From Mycolicibacterium setense (GTDB lineage Bacteria > Actinomycetota > Actinomycetes > Mycobacteriales > Mycobacteriaceae): DNA of 64,000 nt. The number at the start of each line of letters is the position of its first letter. Position 1 is the first letter of the stretch. This document shows, piece after piece, positions 35,456-45,226 of the stretch. The position numbers and the translations under genes are program-made. Under the pieces are notes generated by a model. It was not told the origin of the DNA. It searched no databases and was given only the letters and a program-made list of their open reading frames with translations. The DNA lies in assembly GCF_000805385.1 (NCBI RefSeq), contig NZ_JTJW01000003.1:1-64000 (forward strand). Reading direction: 5' to 3'.

Positions 35456-36157
35456 GTGACGCACGAGAGCGCGAACCGCACGGTGCTGATGGTCGACGAC
35501 GACCCGGATGTGCGTACTTCGGTTGCCCGCGGATTGCGGCATTCGGGGTTCGACGTCCGGGTCGCGGCGTCCGGCAAAGAGGCACTGCGCCTGCTGTCGA
35601 ACGAGTCGCACGACGCGCTCGTTCTCGACGTCCAGATGCCGGAACTCGACGGTGTCGCCGTGGTCACGGCGCTGCGGGCATTGGGCAACGAGATCCCCAT
35701 CTGCGTGCTCTCGGCGCGTGACACGGTCAACGACCGCATCGCGGGCCTGGAAGCCGGCGCGGACGATTACCTGACGAAGCCGTTCGACCTCGGCGAGCTC
35801 GTGGCCCGGCTCAACGCACTGCTGCGCCGGGCCAGCCATGCCGACCGGCCGTCGGACACCATGACCGTCGGTGCCTTGACCATCGACACAGCCCGTCGTC
35901 TGGTGTTCGTGGCCGGGGAACGCGTCGACCTCACCAAGCGGGAATTCGACCTGCTGGCCGTGTTGGCGGAGAACACCGGCGTGGTGCTGTCCCGGCAGAG
36001 GCTGCTCGAGCTGGTCTGGGGATACGACTTCGACGTGGACACCAACGTGGCCGACGTCTTCATCTCGTACTTGCGGCGCAAGCTCGAAGGGCCCGACGTG
36101 CCGCGTGTCATCCACACCGTGCGCGGGATCGGCTACGTGCTGCGGGAGGACGCGTGA
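35456..36157 (+). CDS. OmpR-family response regulator (PrrA-like)
   Basis: A 233-residue two-component regulator. The receiver has the acidic pocket D14-D16, phospho-acceptor D58 ([12 protein letters not shown]) and K108 (YLTKPFD). The C-terminal winged helix contains [40 protein letters not shown] and [13 protein letters not shown]. Wording is close to PrrA (Rv0903c), but the locus is different. GTG 35456 is chosen because GAAGG precedes it and it fits the receiver start; an earlier in-frame start (35417) is possible. It sits directly behind two hemophore genes and before its kinase. Confidence 0.93.
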   Translation: MTHESANRTVLMVDDDPDVRTSVARGLRHSGFDVRVAASGKEALRLLSNESHDALVLDVQMPELDGVAVVTALRALGNEIPICVLSARDTVNDRIAGLEAGADDYLTKPFDLGELVARLNALLRRASHADRPSDTMTVGALTIDTARRLVFVAGERVDLTKREFDLLAVLAENTGVVLSRQRLLELVWGYDFDVDTNVADVFISYLRRKLEGPDVPRVIHTVRGIGYVLREDA

Positions 36158-36194
36158 AGGCCGCGTGATGGGCACCGTGAGGAACCAGCGGTAG

Positions 36195-37535
36195 GTGCGG
36201 ATCTTCGGCTTCATCCGTTCGGCGTCACTACGTACCAGGGTCGCGGTGGCCTCGGCGCTGGCCGCCGGGGCGGTGGTCGCGATGTTCACCATCCTGACGT
36301 CGGTGGCGCTGGCCAACAACGATTCCGCACAGTTGGACCGCAGGCTCGATTCGATCGTCGATGCCAGCATCAGCCCCGAGCATCTGCAGGATCCCACGCG
36401 CGGGGTGTTGACCACCGGACGGTCGCGGTCGACGGGGCAGGTGGTGTTCCAGCGCGGCTTCCAATTGCCTGCGCTGCCGCCGGGTACCGAGACCGTCGAG
36501 GTCAACGGCGTCGATTACCGGGTTCGCACCGTTGCGGTGGACCAGCCCGGCGGCGTGCTGATGTCGATCGGTATTCGTGCGGACAGTATCTTGTTGAGCC
36601 CCAACAGAATTCCGCTGTACACCGGATTCGGTGTGGCCACCGTGCTGGTGGCGGCCGGGCTGGGCTGGTTGCTGGCCGGGCCCGCCATCCGGCCGCTGCG
36701 CAAGCTCACCGAGCACACCTCGAAACTGGACAGCGGCACCGACACCATGCCGAAGGTGCGCGGGGTGCGCGAGGCCGAGGACCTCTCGGAAGCCATGGCG
36801 GGCATGCTGACCCGCTTGGCTGCCGCCCAACGCGCCACCACCAATTCCCTTCAGGCTGCGCAGGATTTCGCCGCCAATGCCGCGCACGAGCTCCGCACAC
36901 CGCTCACCGCGATGCGTGCGGACCTGGACACCCTGCGCATCCACAACCTGCCGGAATCCGAACGCGACGAGGTGGTGGCAGATCTGGCCCGGGCCCAGCG
37001 CCGGGTCGAGGCCATCATCACCGCGCTGGGGCAACTCGCCTCGGGGCAACTCGCCCAGGTCGAGGATCGTGAACTGATCGACATCGCTGATCTGCTCGAC
37101 CGGGTGGTCCGGGAGAACGTCCGGGGGAGTGAGCATGTCGGTATCGAGGTGCATGTCGCCGACGACATCGGCCTGGTGATGGGCTGGCCCGGAGGCCTGC
37201 GCATCGCGGTGGACAACCTGGTGCGCAACGCGATCGTCCATGGTGAGGCCACCCGGATCGTGCTGACCGCCCATCGCAGCGATGAGCATCTCGTCATCAC
37301 CGTCGACGACAACGGGCGCGGACTACCTGTCGAGGAACACGAGACCGTGCTGGGCCGGTTCCGCCGGGGCAGTACCGCGATGGCGGGCGGCTCCGGGCTG
37401 GGCTTGGCCCTCGTGGCTCAGCAGGCCCACCTGCACGGCGGGGAGATCACATTGTCCGACGGGCCGCTCGGCGGCCTGCGTGCCACTCTGACGATATCGA
37501 TCTCACCGACAGGCGATGCGGCTCACGCGGATTGA
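36195..37535 (+). CDS. Sensor histidine kinase (PrrB-like)
   Basis: A 446-residue membrane kinase. Two membrane helices at about 15-38 and 141-163 frame an external sensor loop of about 100 residues with no cysteine or obvious heme motif. A HAMP segment follows, then the H-box with H231 (AAHELRTPLTAMRAD), N-box (NLVRNAIVHGEA), and G-boxes (VDDNGRGLP, GGSGLGLALV). GTG 36195 follows GAGGAACCAGCGGTAG. It is 37 bases behind the response regulator and overlaps the convergent DUF3054 gene by 13 bases. The pair most resembles PrrAB; the signal is unknown. Confidence 0.93.
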   Translation: MRIFGFIRSASLRTRVAVASALAAGAVVAMFTILTSVALANNDSAQLDRRLDSIVDASISPEHLQDPTRGVLTTGRSRSTGQVVFQRGFQLPALPPGTETVEVNGVDYRVRTVAVDQPGGVLMSIGIRADSILLSPNRIPLYTGFGVATVLVAAGLGWLLAGPAIRPLRKLTEHTSKLDSGTDTMPKVRGVREAEDLSEAMAGMLTRLAAAQRATTNSLQAAQDFAANAAHELRTPLTAMRADLDTLRIHNLPESERDEVVADLARAQRRVEAIITALGQLASGQLAQVEDRELIDIADLLDRVVRENVRGSEHVGIEVHVADDIGLVMGWPGGLRIAVDNLVRNAIVHGEATRIVLTAHRSDEHLVITVDDNGRGLPVEEHETVLGRFRRGSTAMAGGSGLGLALVAQQAHLHGGEITLSDGPLGGLRATLTISISPTGDAAHAD

Positions 37536-37918
37536 CGACGGCGCAGGGCGGCCGCCAGTGCGCGCCACCCCAACAGCAGCACCGCAGTCACCAGCGTGGC
37601 GACGACGACGAAGCTGACAGCCACACCCGCCGAGGTCAGTTTGCGCAGCACCATGCCGATCACCACGGTGCTCACCCACACCACCACCCCGGTCGGCACC
37701 AACGACGCCGGCTGCCGCCAACCGCGGGAGATCAACCAGCCCACCATGGTTCCGGCGAGAAACGGCCACGCCGTCTCTGCCACCCCGGCCACCGTGATGC
37801 CCTCGGCGTGGCTGCGTCGGCCGATCGTGCAGAACACCACGACACAGATCAGGTCGGTCAAAAACGCACCGGAGCCGCTCCGGAGGCGATATTCGGCCGG
37901 CGCGCTAACTCGTCGCAT
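37523..37918 (-). CDS. DUF3054 membrane protein
   Basis: A 131-residue integral membrane protein with four predicted helices. The family signature is near the first: LICVVVFCTIGRRSHAEGIT. The function is unknown. Its ATG lies inside the last codons of the M23 lipoprotein gene (14-base overlap), so it is translated behind that gene. It converges with the histidine kinase. Confidence 0.85.
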   Translation of the reverse strand: MRRVSAPAEYRLRSGSGAFLTDLICVVVFCTIGRRSHAEGITVAGVAETAWPFLAGTMVGWLISRGWRQPASLVPTGVVVWVSTVVIGMVLRKLTSAGVAVSFVVVATLVTAVLLLGWRALAAALRRRQSA

Positions 37919-39104
37919 AGGTCATCACATCCAATACCAGTGGGCTGACGTCGGTTTGGTCGCGCTCGGCGAAGCCCGGTTGCCGTGCGGCCGGCTTGCC
38001 GTCGAACAGCGCGTCGGCGGCGGCCAGTGAGGTGAGCCGGGAATCGAGCCGGAACGATTTGAAGGTAAATGGTAAGCCATTGGACGCCAACGGATCCGGA
38101 CCGTCCATCACGTGGAAGTGCAGATGCGGGGCATCGGAGTTGCCGGAGTTGCCCAGCGCGCCGATGACCTGCCCGGCGGTGAGTTTGTCACCGGGCTTGA
38201 CCTTGAGGCTGTTCGGTTGCAGGTGCGCGTAGAAGGCGTAGTTGCCATCGCCGATGTCCTGCACGATGTGGTTGCCGCCGTACTGGCCCAGCGTGAGACC
38301 GCTCGGAGCGACACCGGGGACCTGCTCGTTCAGACCGTCGAGCACCGCCACCACCGGTCCGTCGGCCACCGCATGGATCTCGGCGCCGAAATACGGGTAG
38401 CTCGCGACCTTGGCCCGGTCCCCGGAGTACAGTCGCCCGTCCGGGCCGAGCTGCACGTAGTCGATCGCGAATCGTTCTGCAGCCCAGACCTTTCCGTTGA
38501 TGGGATTGAGCGCCATGCGGTGTGGCGTCATATCGCAGCAACTGTTGGCATCCACCCAGTTGTCCCCGGTCAGCGGCGCGGTGATCGATACGGGCTTGCG
38601 GGTCTGCACCGACACCGGCGCCACGGACTCGGTCAGCGTCGGCGGGACCAGCGGCGGCATCGGCTTGGCCACGGTGATCCCGAGCTCGTGAGTGAGCTCG
38701 GTGGGCACTTGTGCCGGGTCGTCGGCGACGACGTCCAGCCATACGTACGCGCTCTGGCCGGGGCCGAGCACGTTGGTTCCCGCAGCGGTGTTACCCACCG
38801 CCCTGGTCCAGTACTTCAGGCTGTCCCCGGACAGGGTGAGCAATTTGCGCTCAGCCGTCGCGGCGCTCAGAGAGTTGAGGGTGACGTTGGACGGTGAGGT
38901 GTTGGTCAGCATCAGCTCGTAGGCCAGGTGCGTGCGGCCGTCGGTGGCGGCCACCGGAACCGGTTCTGCCAGAACAGATCCCACCACCGGCGTGACAGCC
39001 GGCGGCGGGGTGCTGGTTGTGGTCGACTCCGACTGGGGAGTCTGCGCCGACGAACACCCGGCCACGGTGAGGGCGAGCACAGCGATCGGATACCGGATTC
39101 GCAT
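37905..39104 (-). CDS. M23-type peptidase lipoprotein
   Basis: A 399-residue lipoprotein. The lipobox LTVAGC places the lipidated cysteine at residue 17. A Thr/Pro-rich linker and an Ig-like domain (residues 45-150) precede a C-terminal LytM/M23 domain with the zinc motifs in MTPHRMALNPINGKVWAAER (histidine) and AIDYVQ (aspartate), plus HLHFHV. It is likely a cell-wall peptidoglycan or stalk-peptide hydrolase held at the outer face of the membrane. It sits between the PrrAB-like system and the Rv0204c homologue, 9 bases downstream of the latter's stop. Confidence 0.9.
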   Translation of the reverse strand: MRIRYPIAVLALTVAGCSSAQTPQSESTTTSTPPPAVTPVVGSVLAEPVPVAATDGRTHLAYELMLTNTSPSNVTLNSLSAATAERKLLTLSGDSLKYWTRAVGNTAAGTNVLGPGQSAYVWLDVVADDPAQVPTELTHELGITVAKPMPPLVPPTLTESVAPVSVQTRKPVSITAPLTGDNWVDANSCCDMTPHRMALNPINGKVWAAERFAIDYVQLGPDGRLYSGDRAKVASYPYFGAEIHAVADGPVVAVLDGLNEQVPGVAPSGLTLGQYGGNHIVQDIGDGNYAFYAHLQPNSLKVKPGDKLTAGQVIGALGNSGNSDAPHLHFHVMDGPDPLASNGLPFTFKSFRLDSRLTSLAAADALFDGKPAARQPGFAERDQTDVSPLVLDVMTYATS

Positions 39105-39113
39105 GGATGTCTC

Positions 39114-40208
39114 CTAGTGCTCGGATTTGGGTTGCGGGGTGTCGGCTGCCGTGTCCATGCTCGCGTCGGGGTCGATGTCCTTCTCGGTGCGGAACATGAA
39201 GAAGAACACCACCCAGCCGATCGTGGAGATGAAAATCCAGCTGACCAGCCGGTAGATCAGCATCGCCGAGATGGCGGCGGCCAGAGTCAGTCCGGAGGAG
39301 ACCAGCCCCGGCACCAGGACGGCCTCCACCACCAGCAGGCCGCCCGGCATCAACGGGATGGATCCCACTGCCCGGGCCGCGGCGTAGGCGACGGTGACAC
39401 CGGCCAGGGAGGGGTGACCGCCCGCGGCATAGCAGGCGAATGCCAGGCAGGCCACGTCGGCGATCCAGTTGAACATCGACCAGCTGAACGCCGCCGCGAG
39501 ATCCCGACGGCCCAGGCTGACCGACTCCAGCTGCCGCAGGATCTCACGCCACTTGGCCAGCCCGATGTCTGTCGGCTTGCCGCGCAGCGAGTTGAACCAT
39601 GCCAGGACCTTGGCTCCGATGCCCTCGATCAGCTCGGGTCTGGTGGCCACGGCCTGGGCCAGCAGGATGATCGCCAGAAACGCACCGAGCGAGAAGATCA
39701 GCGACAGCGGATTCTTGCTGGCACCGAGCATGAGTGCGCCGCCGAGGCCGAGCAGCGCCAGGCCCACGATCTGCAGAACCCCGGACATCACCAGCTGCCA
39801 CGAGGCCACCAGCGGTGAGGCACCCCAGATGCGTTGTTGGCGGTAGACGAATGTTGCCGAGAGCACCGGCCCGCCGGGCATTGTGGTCGACAATGCGTTG
39901 CCGGCGTAGAACGCGGCCTCCGAACGCCACTGCTTCACGGGCACGCCCGCCGAGCGCAACAGGGTCCGCTGGATCTGGGCGAAGCTGTGCATCGAGGCCA
40001 TCGCGGCGCCGACCGCCGCGAGCACCCACCATCCGTTCGCGGTCAGCAGGCTGCGCCACGCTTTCGCCAGCTGATCCCAGACCAGGGTCACCTCGATTGC
40101 CAGCACGGTGACCGCGAGTGCGATGACCACCCACCGCGCCCACCAGTACTTGCCGCGCCCGGAGCCGGCCCGTTCCCGGGCCGCCTCGGCCGGCGCGTCT
40201 TGTGACAC
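39114..40208 (-). CDS. Rv0204c homologue, UPF0104/flippase-like membrane protein
   Basis: A 364-residue protein with about eight membrane helices of the lysylphosphatidylglycerol synthase membrane-domain/UPF0104 group. Markers are ALSTTMPGGPVLSATFVYRQ and AARAVGSIPLMPGGLLVVEA. It lacks the soluble synthase domain, so lipid flipping or membrane-lipid handling is the most that can be inferred. Its location beside mmpL3 and the Rv0205 gene is conserved in mycobacteria. The ATG follows no strong ribosome site; the promoter region is shared with the divergent Rv0205 homologue. Confidence 0.9.
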   Translation of the reverse strand: MSQDAPAEAARERAGSGRGKYWWARWVVIALAVTVLAIEVTLVWDQLAKAWRSLLTANGWWVLAAVGAAMASMHSFAQIQRTLLRSAGVPVKQWRSEAAFYAGNALSTTMPGGPVLSATFVYRQQRIWGASPLVASWQLVMSGVLQIVGLALLGLGGALMLGASKNPLSLIFSLGAFLAIILLAQAVATRPELIEGIGAKVLAWFNSLRGKPTDIGLAKWREILRQLESVSLGRRDLAAAFSWSMFNWIADVACLAFACYAAGGHPSLAGVTVAYAAARAVGSIPLMPGGLLVVEAVLVPGLVSSGLTLAAAISAMLIYRLVSWIFISTIGWVVFFFMFRTEKDIDPDASMDTAADTPQPKSEH

Positions 40209-40268
40209 GCACTACAGGGTAACCGCGCAGGTCGCGCCGACATCGCCGGTTGTGGCGGCGCGCCGCAT

Positions 40269-40274
40269 TAGGCT
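40269..40274 (+). promoter_or_regulatory. Candidate leaderless -10 box of the Rv0205 homologue
   Basis: TAGGCT ends six bases before the ATG at 40281, the same geometry as in ricR and fadD4. No ribosome site precedes that ATG. Confidence 0.4.
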
Positions 40275-40280
40275 ACCGGC

Positions 40281-41414
40281 ATGTCACCGGATCCTGTTGC
40301 CGATGAGGCCGTCACACCGTTCGTCCGCAAGGTCGCGGCCTGGTCGTGGCGTCTACTCGTCATCTTGGCGACCGTCGTGGCGTTGCTGTGGCTGGTCAAA
40401 CGCCTAGAGGTGCTCGTGGTGCCGGTGGCTCTGGCCACCATGGTGGCGGCTTTGCTGCTGCCTGCCGTCGATTTCATGGACCGCCGCGGTGCACCGCGCG
40501 GTGCCGCCGTCGCCCTCGTGTTGCTGGCCAGCTTCGCGGTGGTGGGCGGCATCCTGAGCTTCGTCATCTCCCAATTCATCGAGGGCGCACCGCAACTCGT
40601 CGAACAGGTGACCCGAAGCATCGACGGCGCCCGCAACTGGTTGATCAACGGTCCGCTCCAGCTGAGCAAGGAGCAGATCGACCAGGCCGGCAACACCGCG
40701 ATCGAGGCGTTGCAACGCAACCAGGAGAAGCTCACCACCGGAGCGTTGTCCACCGCGGGCACCCTCACCGAACTGCTCACCGGTGCGCTGCTGGTGTTGT
40801 TCACGCTGATCTTCCTGCTGCAGGGCGGCCGCAACATCTTCGCGTTCGTCACCAAGGCGTTCCCGACCCATGTCCGTGAGCGTGTCCGCGACGCCGGCCG
40901 CGCCGGCTTCCACTCGTTGGGCGGCTACATGCGGGCGACGTTCCTGGTCGCCCTCGTCGACGCCGTCGGCATCGGTACCGGCCTGGCGATCATGGGCATC
41001 CCGCTCGCGTTGCCGCTGGCCTCGCTGGTGTTCATGGGTGCGTTCATCCCGCTGGTCGGTGCCGTCGTCGCCGGATTCCTGGCCGTCGTGGTCGCGCTGC
41101 TGGCCAAGGGTTTCGTCTACGCCCTGATCACCCTCGGGCTGATCATCGCGGTCCAACAGCTCGAGGGCCACGTGCTGCAGCCGCTGGTGATGGGCCGGGC
41201 GGTGTCGATTCACCCGCTCGCGGTGGTGCTGGCCATCGCGGGCGGCGGTGTCTTGGCCGGCATCGTGGGAGCGCTGCTCGCGGTGCCCACCGTGGCGTTC
41301 ATCAACAGCGCCACCCGGGTGTTGTTGTCCGAGGATCCGGACGCCGAGGAGGCCCGGCAGGAAAACGCCGAGGGGGTCCTGATCGACGCGAAGACGGACC
41401 AGCCGGACGACTAG
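40281..41414 (+). CDS. AI-2E family transporter, Rv0205 homologue
   Basis: A 377-residue membrane protein of the AI-2E/PerM (UPF0118) family, with about eight helices: two N-terminal ([20 protein letters not shown] onward), an amphipathic external loop (residues 100-155) and a C-terminal bundle with [20 protein letters not shown], the family signature. Despite the name, most members transport other small solutes or ions. It stands next to mmpL3, convergent with only 14 bases between stops. Confidence 0.93.
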   Translation: MSPDPVADEAVTPFVRKVAAWSWRLLVILATVVALLWLVKRLEVLVVPVALATMVAALLLPAVDFMDRRGAPRGAAVALVLLASFAVVGGILSFVISQFIEGAPQLVEQVTRSIDGARNWLINGPLQLSKEQIDQAGNTAIEALQRNQEKLTTGALSTAGTLTELLTGALLVLFTLIFLLQGGRNIFAFVTKAFPTHVRERVRDAGRAGFHSLGGYMRATFLVALVDAVGIGTGLAIMGIPLALPLASLVFMGAFIPLVGAVVAGFLAVVVALLAKGFVYALITLGLIIAVQQLEGHVLQPLVMGRAVSIHPLAVVLAIAGGGVLAGIVGALLAVPTVAFINSATRVLLSEDPDAEEARQENAEGVLIDAKTDQPDD

Positions 41415-41428
41415 CGCTCAGCGCGCGG

Positions 41429-44422
41429 TTACAGCCGGCCTTCGCGACGCAGCAGATCCTGCGCGCTCATCCCGCCCCCGCGTCGCGGAGGCTCGTCCTC
41501 GCGGGGGTTGAACTTCTGGGTCGACGGATCCTGATCACGCTGGCGTGGAGTGGGACCCGGCGCCGGGGCCGGACGTTGTGCGTTGAACGCGGTCGTCGGC
41601 GCGTTCTCACCACCTGCGGGCGGCCGCTGTTGCGGCATCGCTCGAGTGGCGTCGGCTGACGGACGCGGTGCGGGCGGCGGCGGTGGTGGAGGCGGGGTTC
41701 CGTTGGACGGACCGCCCTTGGCCGGCCCGCCGCGCAGCGCACCCAACCACGATTCGATCTCGCGGTCCTCACGCTGCGGGGGTGCGGCCGGGCCCGAGGT
41801 GGGCCGACCGGGAGCCTGCGGGGTGCGCTCGGTGTTGGCGTTGGTGTGGCCGGTCGCGGTGTTGACGGTGTTGACAGCGGTGTTCACCGCGTTGCGAACG
41901 GCGTTGCGGGCCATCGCAAACCGTGTGGTGGCGGGCTCTTGGTTGGGCTGTTGCCGAGCTTGCGCCTGGGGCGGGGTGATCCGCGCCGTGCCTGCGGCCG
42001 AGGGAGCGTTGGTCCGCGGCACCTGCGGGCGCATGGGTTCGGCCGCCGGGTGGGTCGGATCGTGCGGTCGCGGTGCAGGCAGGGCGCCGACGCCGGCCAG
42101 GGCGCGTGGGTCCTCACCGGACTCCGGCCCCATCGGACGTTTGCGCTCGTCGGGCAGTTCGGTCTCACCGAGGCCGAGCTTCTCCTGGATACGCTTCATC
42201 CACACCGGAGCCCACCAGCAATCGTCGCCGAGCAGTTTCATGATCGCGGGCACCAGGAACATTCGGATGACCGTGGCGTCCAGCAGCAGCGCGATCAGCA
42301 GACCGAACGCCAGGTACTTCATCATCACCAGGTCGGAGAAGGCGAATGCGCCGGCCACCACGGCCAGCACCAGGGCGGCACCGGTGATGAGGCGACCGGT
42401 GGTCGCGGTACCGATCCGGATGGCCTCGGCGGTGGACATACCGCGTTCGCGGGCCTCCACCATGCGAGAGACCAGGAACACCTCGTAGTCGGTGGACAGA
42501 CCCCAGATCACCGCGATGATCAGACCGATCATCGGCGCCATCAGCGGCTGCGGGGTGTAGTTCATCAGTCCCGACCCGTGGCCGTCGACGAACATCCAGG
42601 TCAGGATGCCCATCGTCGAACCGAGTGTCAGCGCGCTCATCAACGCCGCCTTGACCGGTAGCACGATCGATCCGAACGCCAGGAACATCAGCACGGTGGT
42701 CGTGATCACCAGGATCGTCACCATCAGCGGCAGCCTCGAGAACAGGCTGTGAATCGAATCCTGTTCCAGGGCCGGGGTACCGCCGACGAACACATCGATG
42801 CCGTGTGGAGGCTGCAACGCCCGTAGATCCGCGATGTTCTGCGCCGCGTCACCGCGGTTGACCAGGCCGTTCTGGATCACCCGGACAGATTTGTCCTTCG
42901 ACCCGGAGTCGTTGGCCGGGCGCTCTTTCCACATGGCATCGGGATCGTTGTCCGGATCGGTGAAACCGGAGACGGTCATCGCCTTGGCGCGCATGTCGGC
43001 GATCTGCGCATCGGTGATCGGCTCACCGTCTTCGCGCTGCATCACCAGCGTGATCTGTTCGGTCCGGAAACCGGGGAACAGCTTGTCGAAGTGCTCCTGC
43101 GACTGGCGTACCGAGTTGTCCGGCGGCAGGTACTTCTCGCTGATGCCGGCGAGTGTGAGCGAGCCGATCGGGAGGACCAGCAACGTCATGACGATCAGGA
43201 TCGGTGTCGCGAAGGCGATGGGCCGCTTCATCACGACGTTGACCAGGCGGCCCCAGAAACCCTGCTCCACTTCTTCGCGGGTCTTGGTCTTCTGGGTCTT
43301 CTCGGCGAACCAGTCGATGATCTTCCGCGAGAAGGGCCAGTTGGCCAGGAACGGCACCTTCAGCAGCGTGGTCACACCGAGTGCGTCGACCCTGGGTCCC
43401 AGGATGCCCAGGACGGCGGGGAGCACGGTGATCGACAGGAACGCGGCCAACATGACCGAGGCGATGATGGCGTAGGTGATCGACTTGAGGAAGCCGAGGG
43501 GGATCAGCAGCAGCGGCAATGACGACGCCACGATGATCACGGCGGAGAACGCCACGGTCCGGCCGGAGGTCATGACGGATCTTCGTACCGCGGCTTCGGT
43601 GTCGTAGCCCTCGGCGAGTTCTTCTCGGAACCGGCTGACTATGAACAACCCATAGTCGATGGCGATACCGAAGCCCATCATCGTCACGACGGGCTGGGCG
43701 AAGAAGTGCACCGGCCCGAACTCTGCGGTGAACCGCAGAATGCCCAAGGCGCCGCCGATGGTCAGACCACCGATGATCGCGGGCAGGGCCGCGGCGACCG
43801 CACCGCCGAAGACGAAGAACAGCACCACGGCCACGAGCGGCACGATCGCGAGCTCGGCGCGCTTCTGATCGGTGCCGATGGTGCCGGTGAGCTCGCTGGC
43901 CAGCGGGTTGAGACCGGCCAGTTCGATGTTGCCGCCGTTGACCTGTTGCAGATCGGGCTCGACGGCCTGGTAGTTCTTGAGGATCGCGTCGTCGTCATCG
44001 CCCTTGAGGGGCACGCTGATGAAGGTGTGACGCAGGTCCTGCGTCTTCATCTGGCTGACGGTGGGGTCCGTGGTGTCGGGAGCCTTGAGCCAGCCGACCC
44101 AGCCGACGACGGTGTCCTCGTGGTCCTTGACGACCTGGTCGAGTTCCTCGGTGACCTTCTTCTGCCACGCCTTGTCGGTGACTTTCTTGTCATCCGGCGG
44201 TGTCAGGATGGCGACAACGTGACTCGTTCGGTCGCGTCCGTAGACCTCGTCGCCCAACAGCGACGCCTGGACAGACTGGCTGCCCTCGTCGTAGAAGCCA
44301 CTCTGCGTGACGTGCTGTCCGAGACTGGCACCATAGACGCCGCCACCTAGGCACAGCGCCACCATGACACCGATGACGATGTACCTGAACTGGTACACCG
44401 TTCGACCCCACCAGGCGAACAC
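41429..44422 (-). CDS. mmpL3: MmpL3 trehalose monomycolate flippase
   Basis: A 997-residue essential RND transporter, homologue of Rv0206c, which moves trehalose monomycolate to the periplasm for mycomembrane assembly. Proton-relay pairs D256/Y257 (GIAIDYGLF) and D645/Y646 (GLSTDYEVF) match the published M. smegmatis positions. N-terminal FYDEGSQSVQASLLGDEVYG and SEKYLPPDNSVRQ are MmpL3-specific. After the last helix a disordered C-terminal tail of about 260 residues includes NAVRNAVNTAVNTVNTATGH and a run of eight prolines. The GTG at 44422 follows TTAGGAGCC. It stands 78 bases downstream of the Rv0207c gene. Confidence 0.98.
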   Translation of the reverse strand: MFAWWGRTVYQFRYIVIGVMVALCLGGGVYGASLGQHVTQSGFYDEGSQSVQASLLGDEVYGRDRTSHVVAILTPPDDKKVTDKAWQKKVTEELDQVVKDHEDTVVGWVGWLKAPDTTDPTVSQMKTQDLRHTFISVPLKGDDDDAILKNYQAVEPDLQQVNGGNIELAGLNPLASELTGTIGTDQKRAELAIVPLVAVVLFFVFGGAVAAALPAIIGGLTIGGALGILRFTAEFGPVHFFAQPVVTMMGFGIAIDYGLFIVSRFREELAEGYDTEAAVRRSVMTSGRTVAFSAVIIVASSLPLLLIPLGFLKSITYAIIASVMLAAFLSITVLPAVLGILGPRVDALGVTTLLKVPFLANWPFSRKIIDWFAEKTQKTKTREEVEQGFWGRLVNVVMKRPIAFATPILIVMTLLVLPIGSLTLAGISEKYLPPDNSVRQSQEHFDKLFPGFRTEQITLVMQREDGEPITDAQIADMRAKAMTVSGFTDPDNDPDAMWKERPANDSGSKDKSVRVIQNGLVNRGDAAQNIADLRALQPPHGIDVFVGGTPALEQDSIHSLFSRLPLMVTILVITTTVLMFLAFGSIVLPVKAALMSALTLGSTMGILTWMFVDGHGSGLMNYTPQPLMAPMIGLIIAVIWGLSTDYEVFLVSRMVEARERGMSTAEAIRIGTATTGRLITGAALVLAVVAGAFAFSDLVMMKYLAFGLLIALLLDATVIRMFLVPAIMKLLGDDCWWAPVWMKRIQEKLGLGETELPDERKRPMGPESGEDPRALAGVGALPAPRPHDPTHPAAEPMRPQVPRTNAPSAAGTARITPPQAQARQQPNQEPATTRFAMARNAVRNAVNTAVNTVNTATGHTNANTERTPQAPGRPTSGPAAPPQREDREIESWLGALRGGPAKGGPSNGTPPPPPPPPAPRPSADATRAMPQQRPPAGGENAPTTAFNAQRPAPAPGPTPRQRDQDPSTQKFNPREDEPPRRGGGMSAQDLLRREGRL

Positions 44423-44500
44423 TTAGGCTCCTAACGCTTTGATACTTCGCTCTAAAACTTGTGGTGACCCGCGCTTGACTCCGGCGATGGTCTTCAGTTG

Positions 44501-45226
44501 TTACACACGCGCGGTCAGTAGCGATGACAGCGGCCGGAATGGCTGCAACCATGCTCCCTGCTCGGGTAGCGAGTCCAGGCCGATCCGTGGCAGCGGTTCC
44601 CGGAACACACCGGGAATGTCCTCCAGATCGACAAACTCCAAGGTATCCGACGCTAGCGCCCAGCTCGCATGTTCGCGAAATCCGAGCACGTGCACGGGAG
44701 TGCCCTCGCGGGCTATCTCTTCCAGCGGTTGCCGGAACGCCTGTCCGTCCGCCGAGGCCACCAGAACCGCCGCCAGTCCTTCGCGGCGGCGTAGGGCGAT
44801 GTGGTCGAGCATGTCGCTGTCGACATCGCTGTCGTCGTCGATCTTCGGTTTGGCGAAGACGGCGAAACCCACGTTACGCAACGCCTCCACCCATGGGCGC
44901 ACCACATCGGCGCTACCTGGGGCGATGTTGGTGAAGACGGTGGCCTCGGGTTCCAGCGAGACTCCTGTTTCGTCCTCGTCATCGCCGGCCTCGGCCGAGA
45001 GATCAGCCGTATATCCCAAGAGCCAGCGGCCCAACGCGTCGAAGCGGGGACGGTGTGCGGCGGTCGGGCGCCCACCCAGGATCGCGCCCAACCCCATGTC
45101 CAGATTGGGGGCATCCCATACGAGAAGCACGCGTCGCGAGGGGATGATCGCCGGTGTTTCGGAGGACGGCTCGGATCGGGCGTCTACCTGCGCGGATTCG
45201 TCCTGAATGTCTTCGGTCACACTCAC
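44501..45226 (-). CDS. NYN-domain protein, Rv0207c homologue
   Basis: A 241-residue cytosolic protein of the NYN (PIN-like nuclease) group. Acidic residues expected at the active site are seen in VLLVWDAPNLDMGLGAILGG, SDVDSDMLDHIALRRREGLA and VLVASADGQAFRQPLEEI. Family members are metal-dependent RNases, but no substrate is known. Its length agrees with Rv0207c (242). GTG 45226 overlaps the trmB stop (GTGA); GTG 45220 is two codons shorter. The frame continues open over trmB but that reading has no family features. It is coupled to trmB and precedes mmpL3. Confidence 0.85.
   Translation of the reverse strand: MSVTEDIQDESAQVDARSEPSSETPAIIPSRRVLLVWDAPNLDMGLGAILGGRPTAAHRPRFDALGRWLLGYTADLSAEAGDDEDETGVSLEPEATVFTNIAPGSADVVRPWVEALRNVGFAVFAKPKIDDDSDVDSDMLDHIALRRREGLAAVLVASADGQAFRQPLEEIAREGTPVHVLGFREHASWALASDTLEFVDLEDIPGVFREPLPRIGLDSLPEQGAWLQPFRPLSSLLTARV

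Noticed and set aside
37523..37918. DUF3054 gene as the Rv0204c counterpart
   Set aside because: Rv0204c is a large multi-helix UPF0104-type protein, matched by the gene at 39114-40208 instead.
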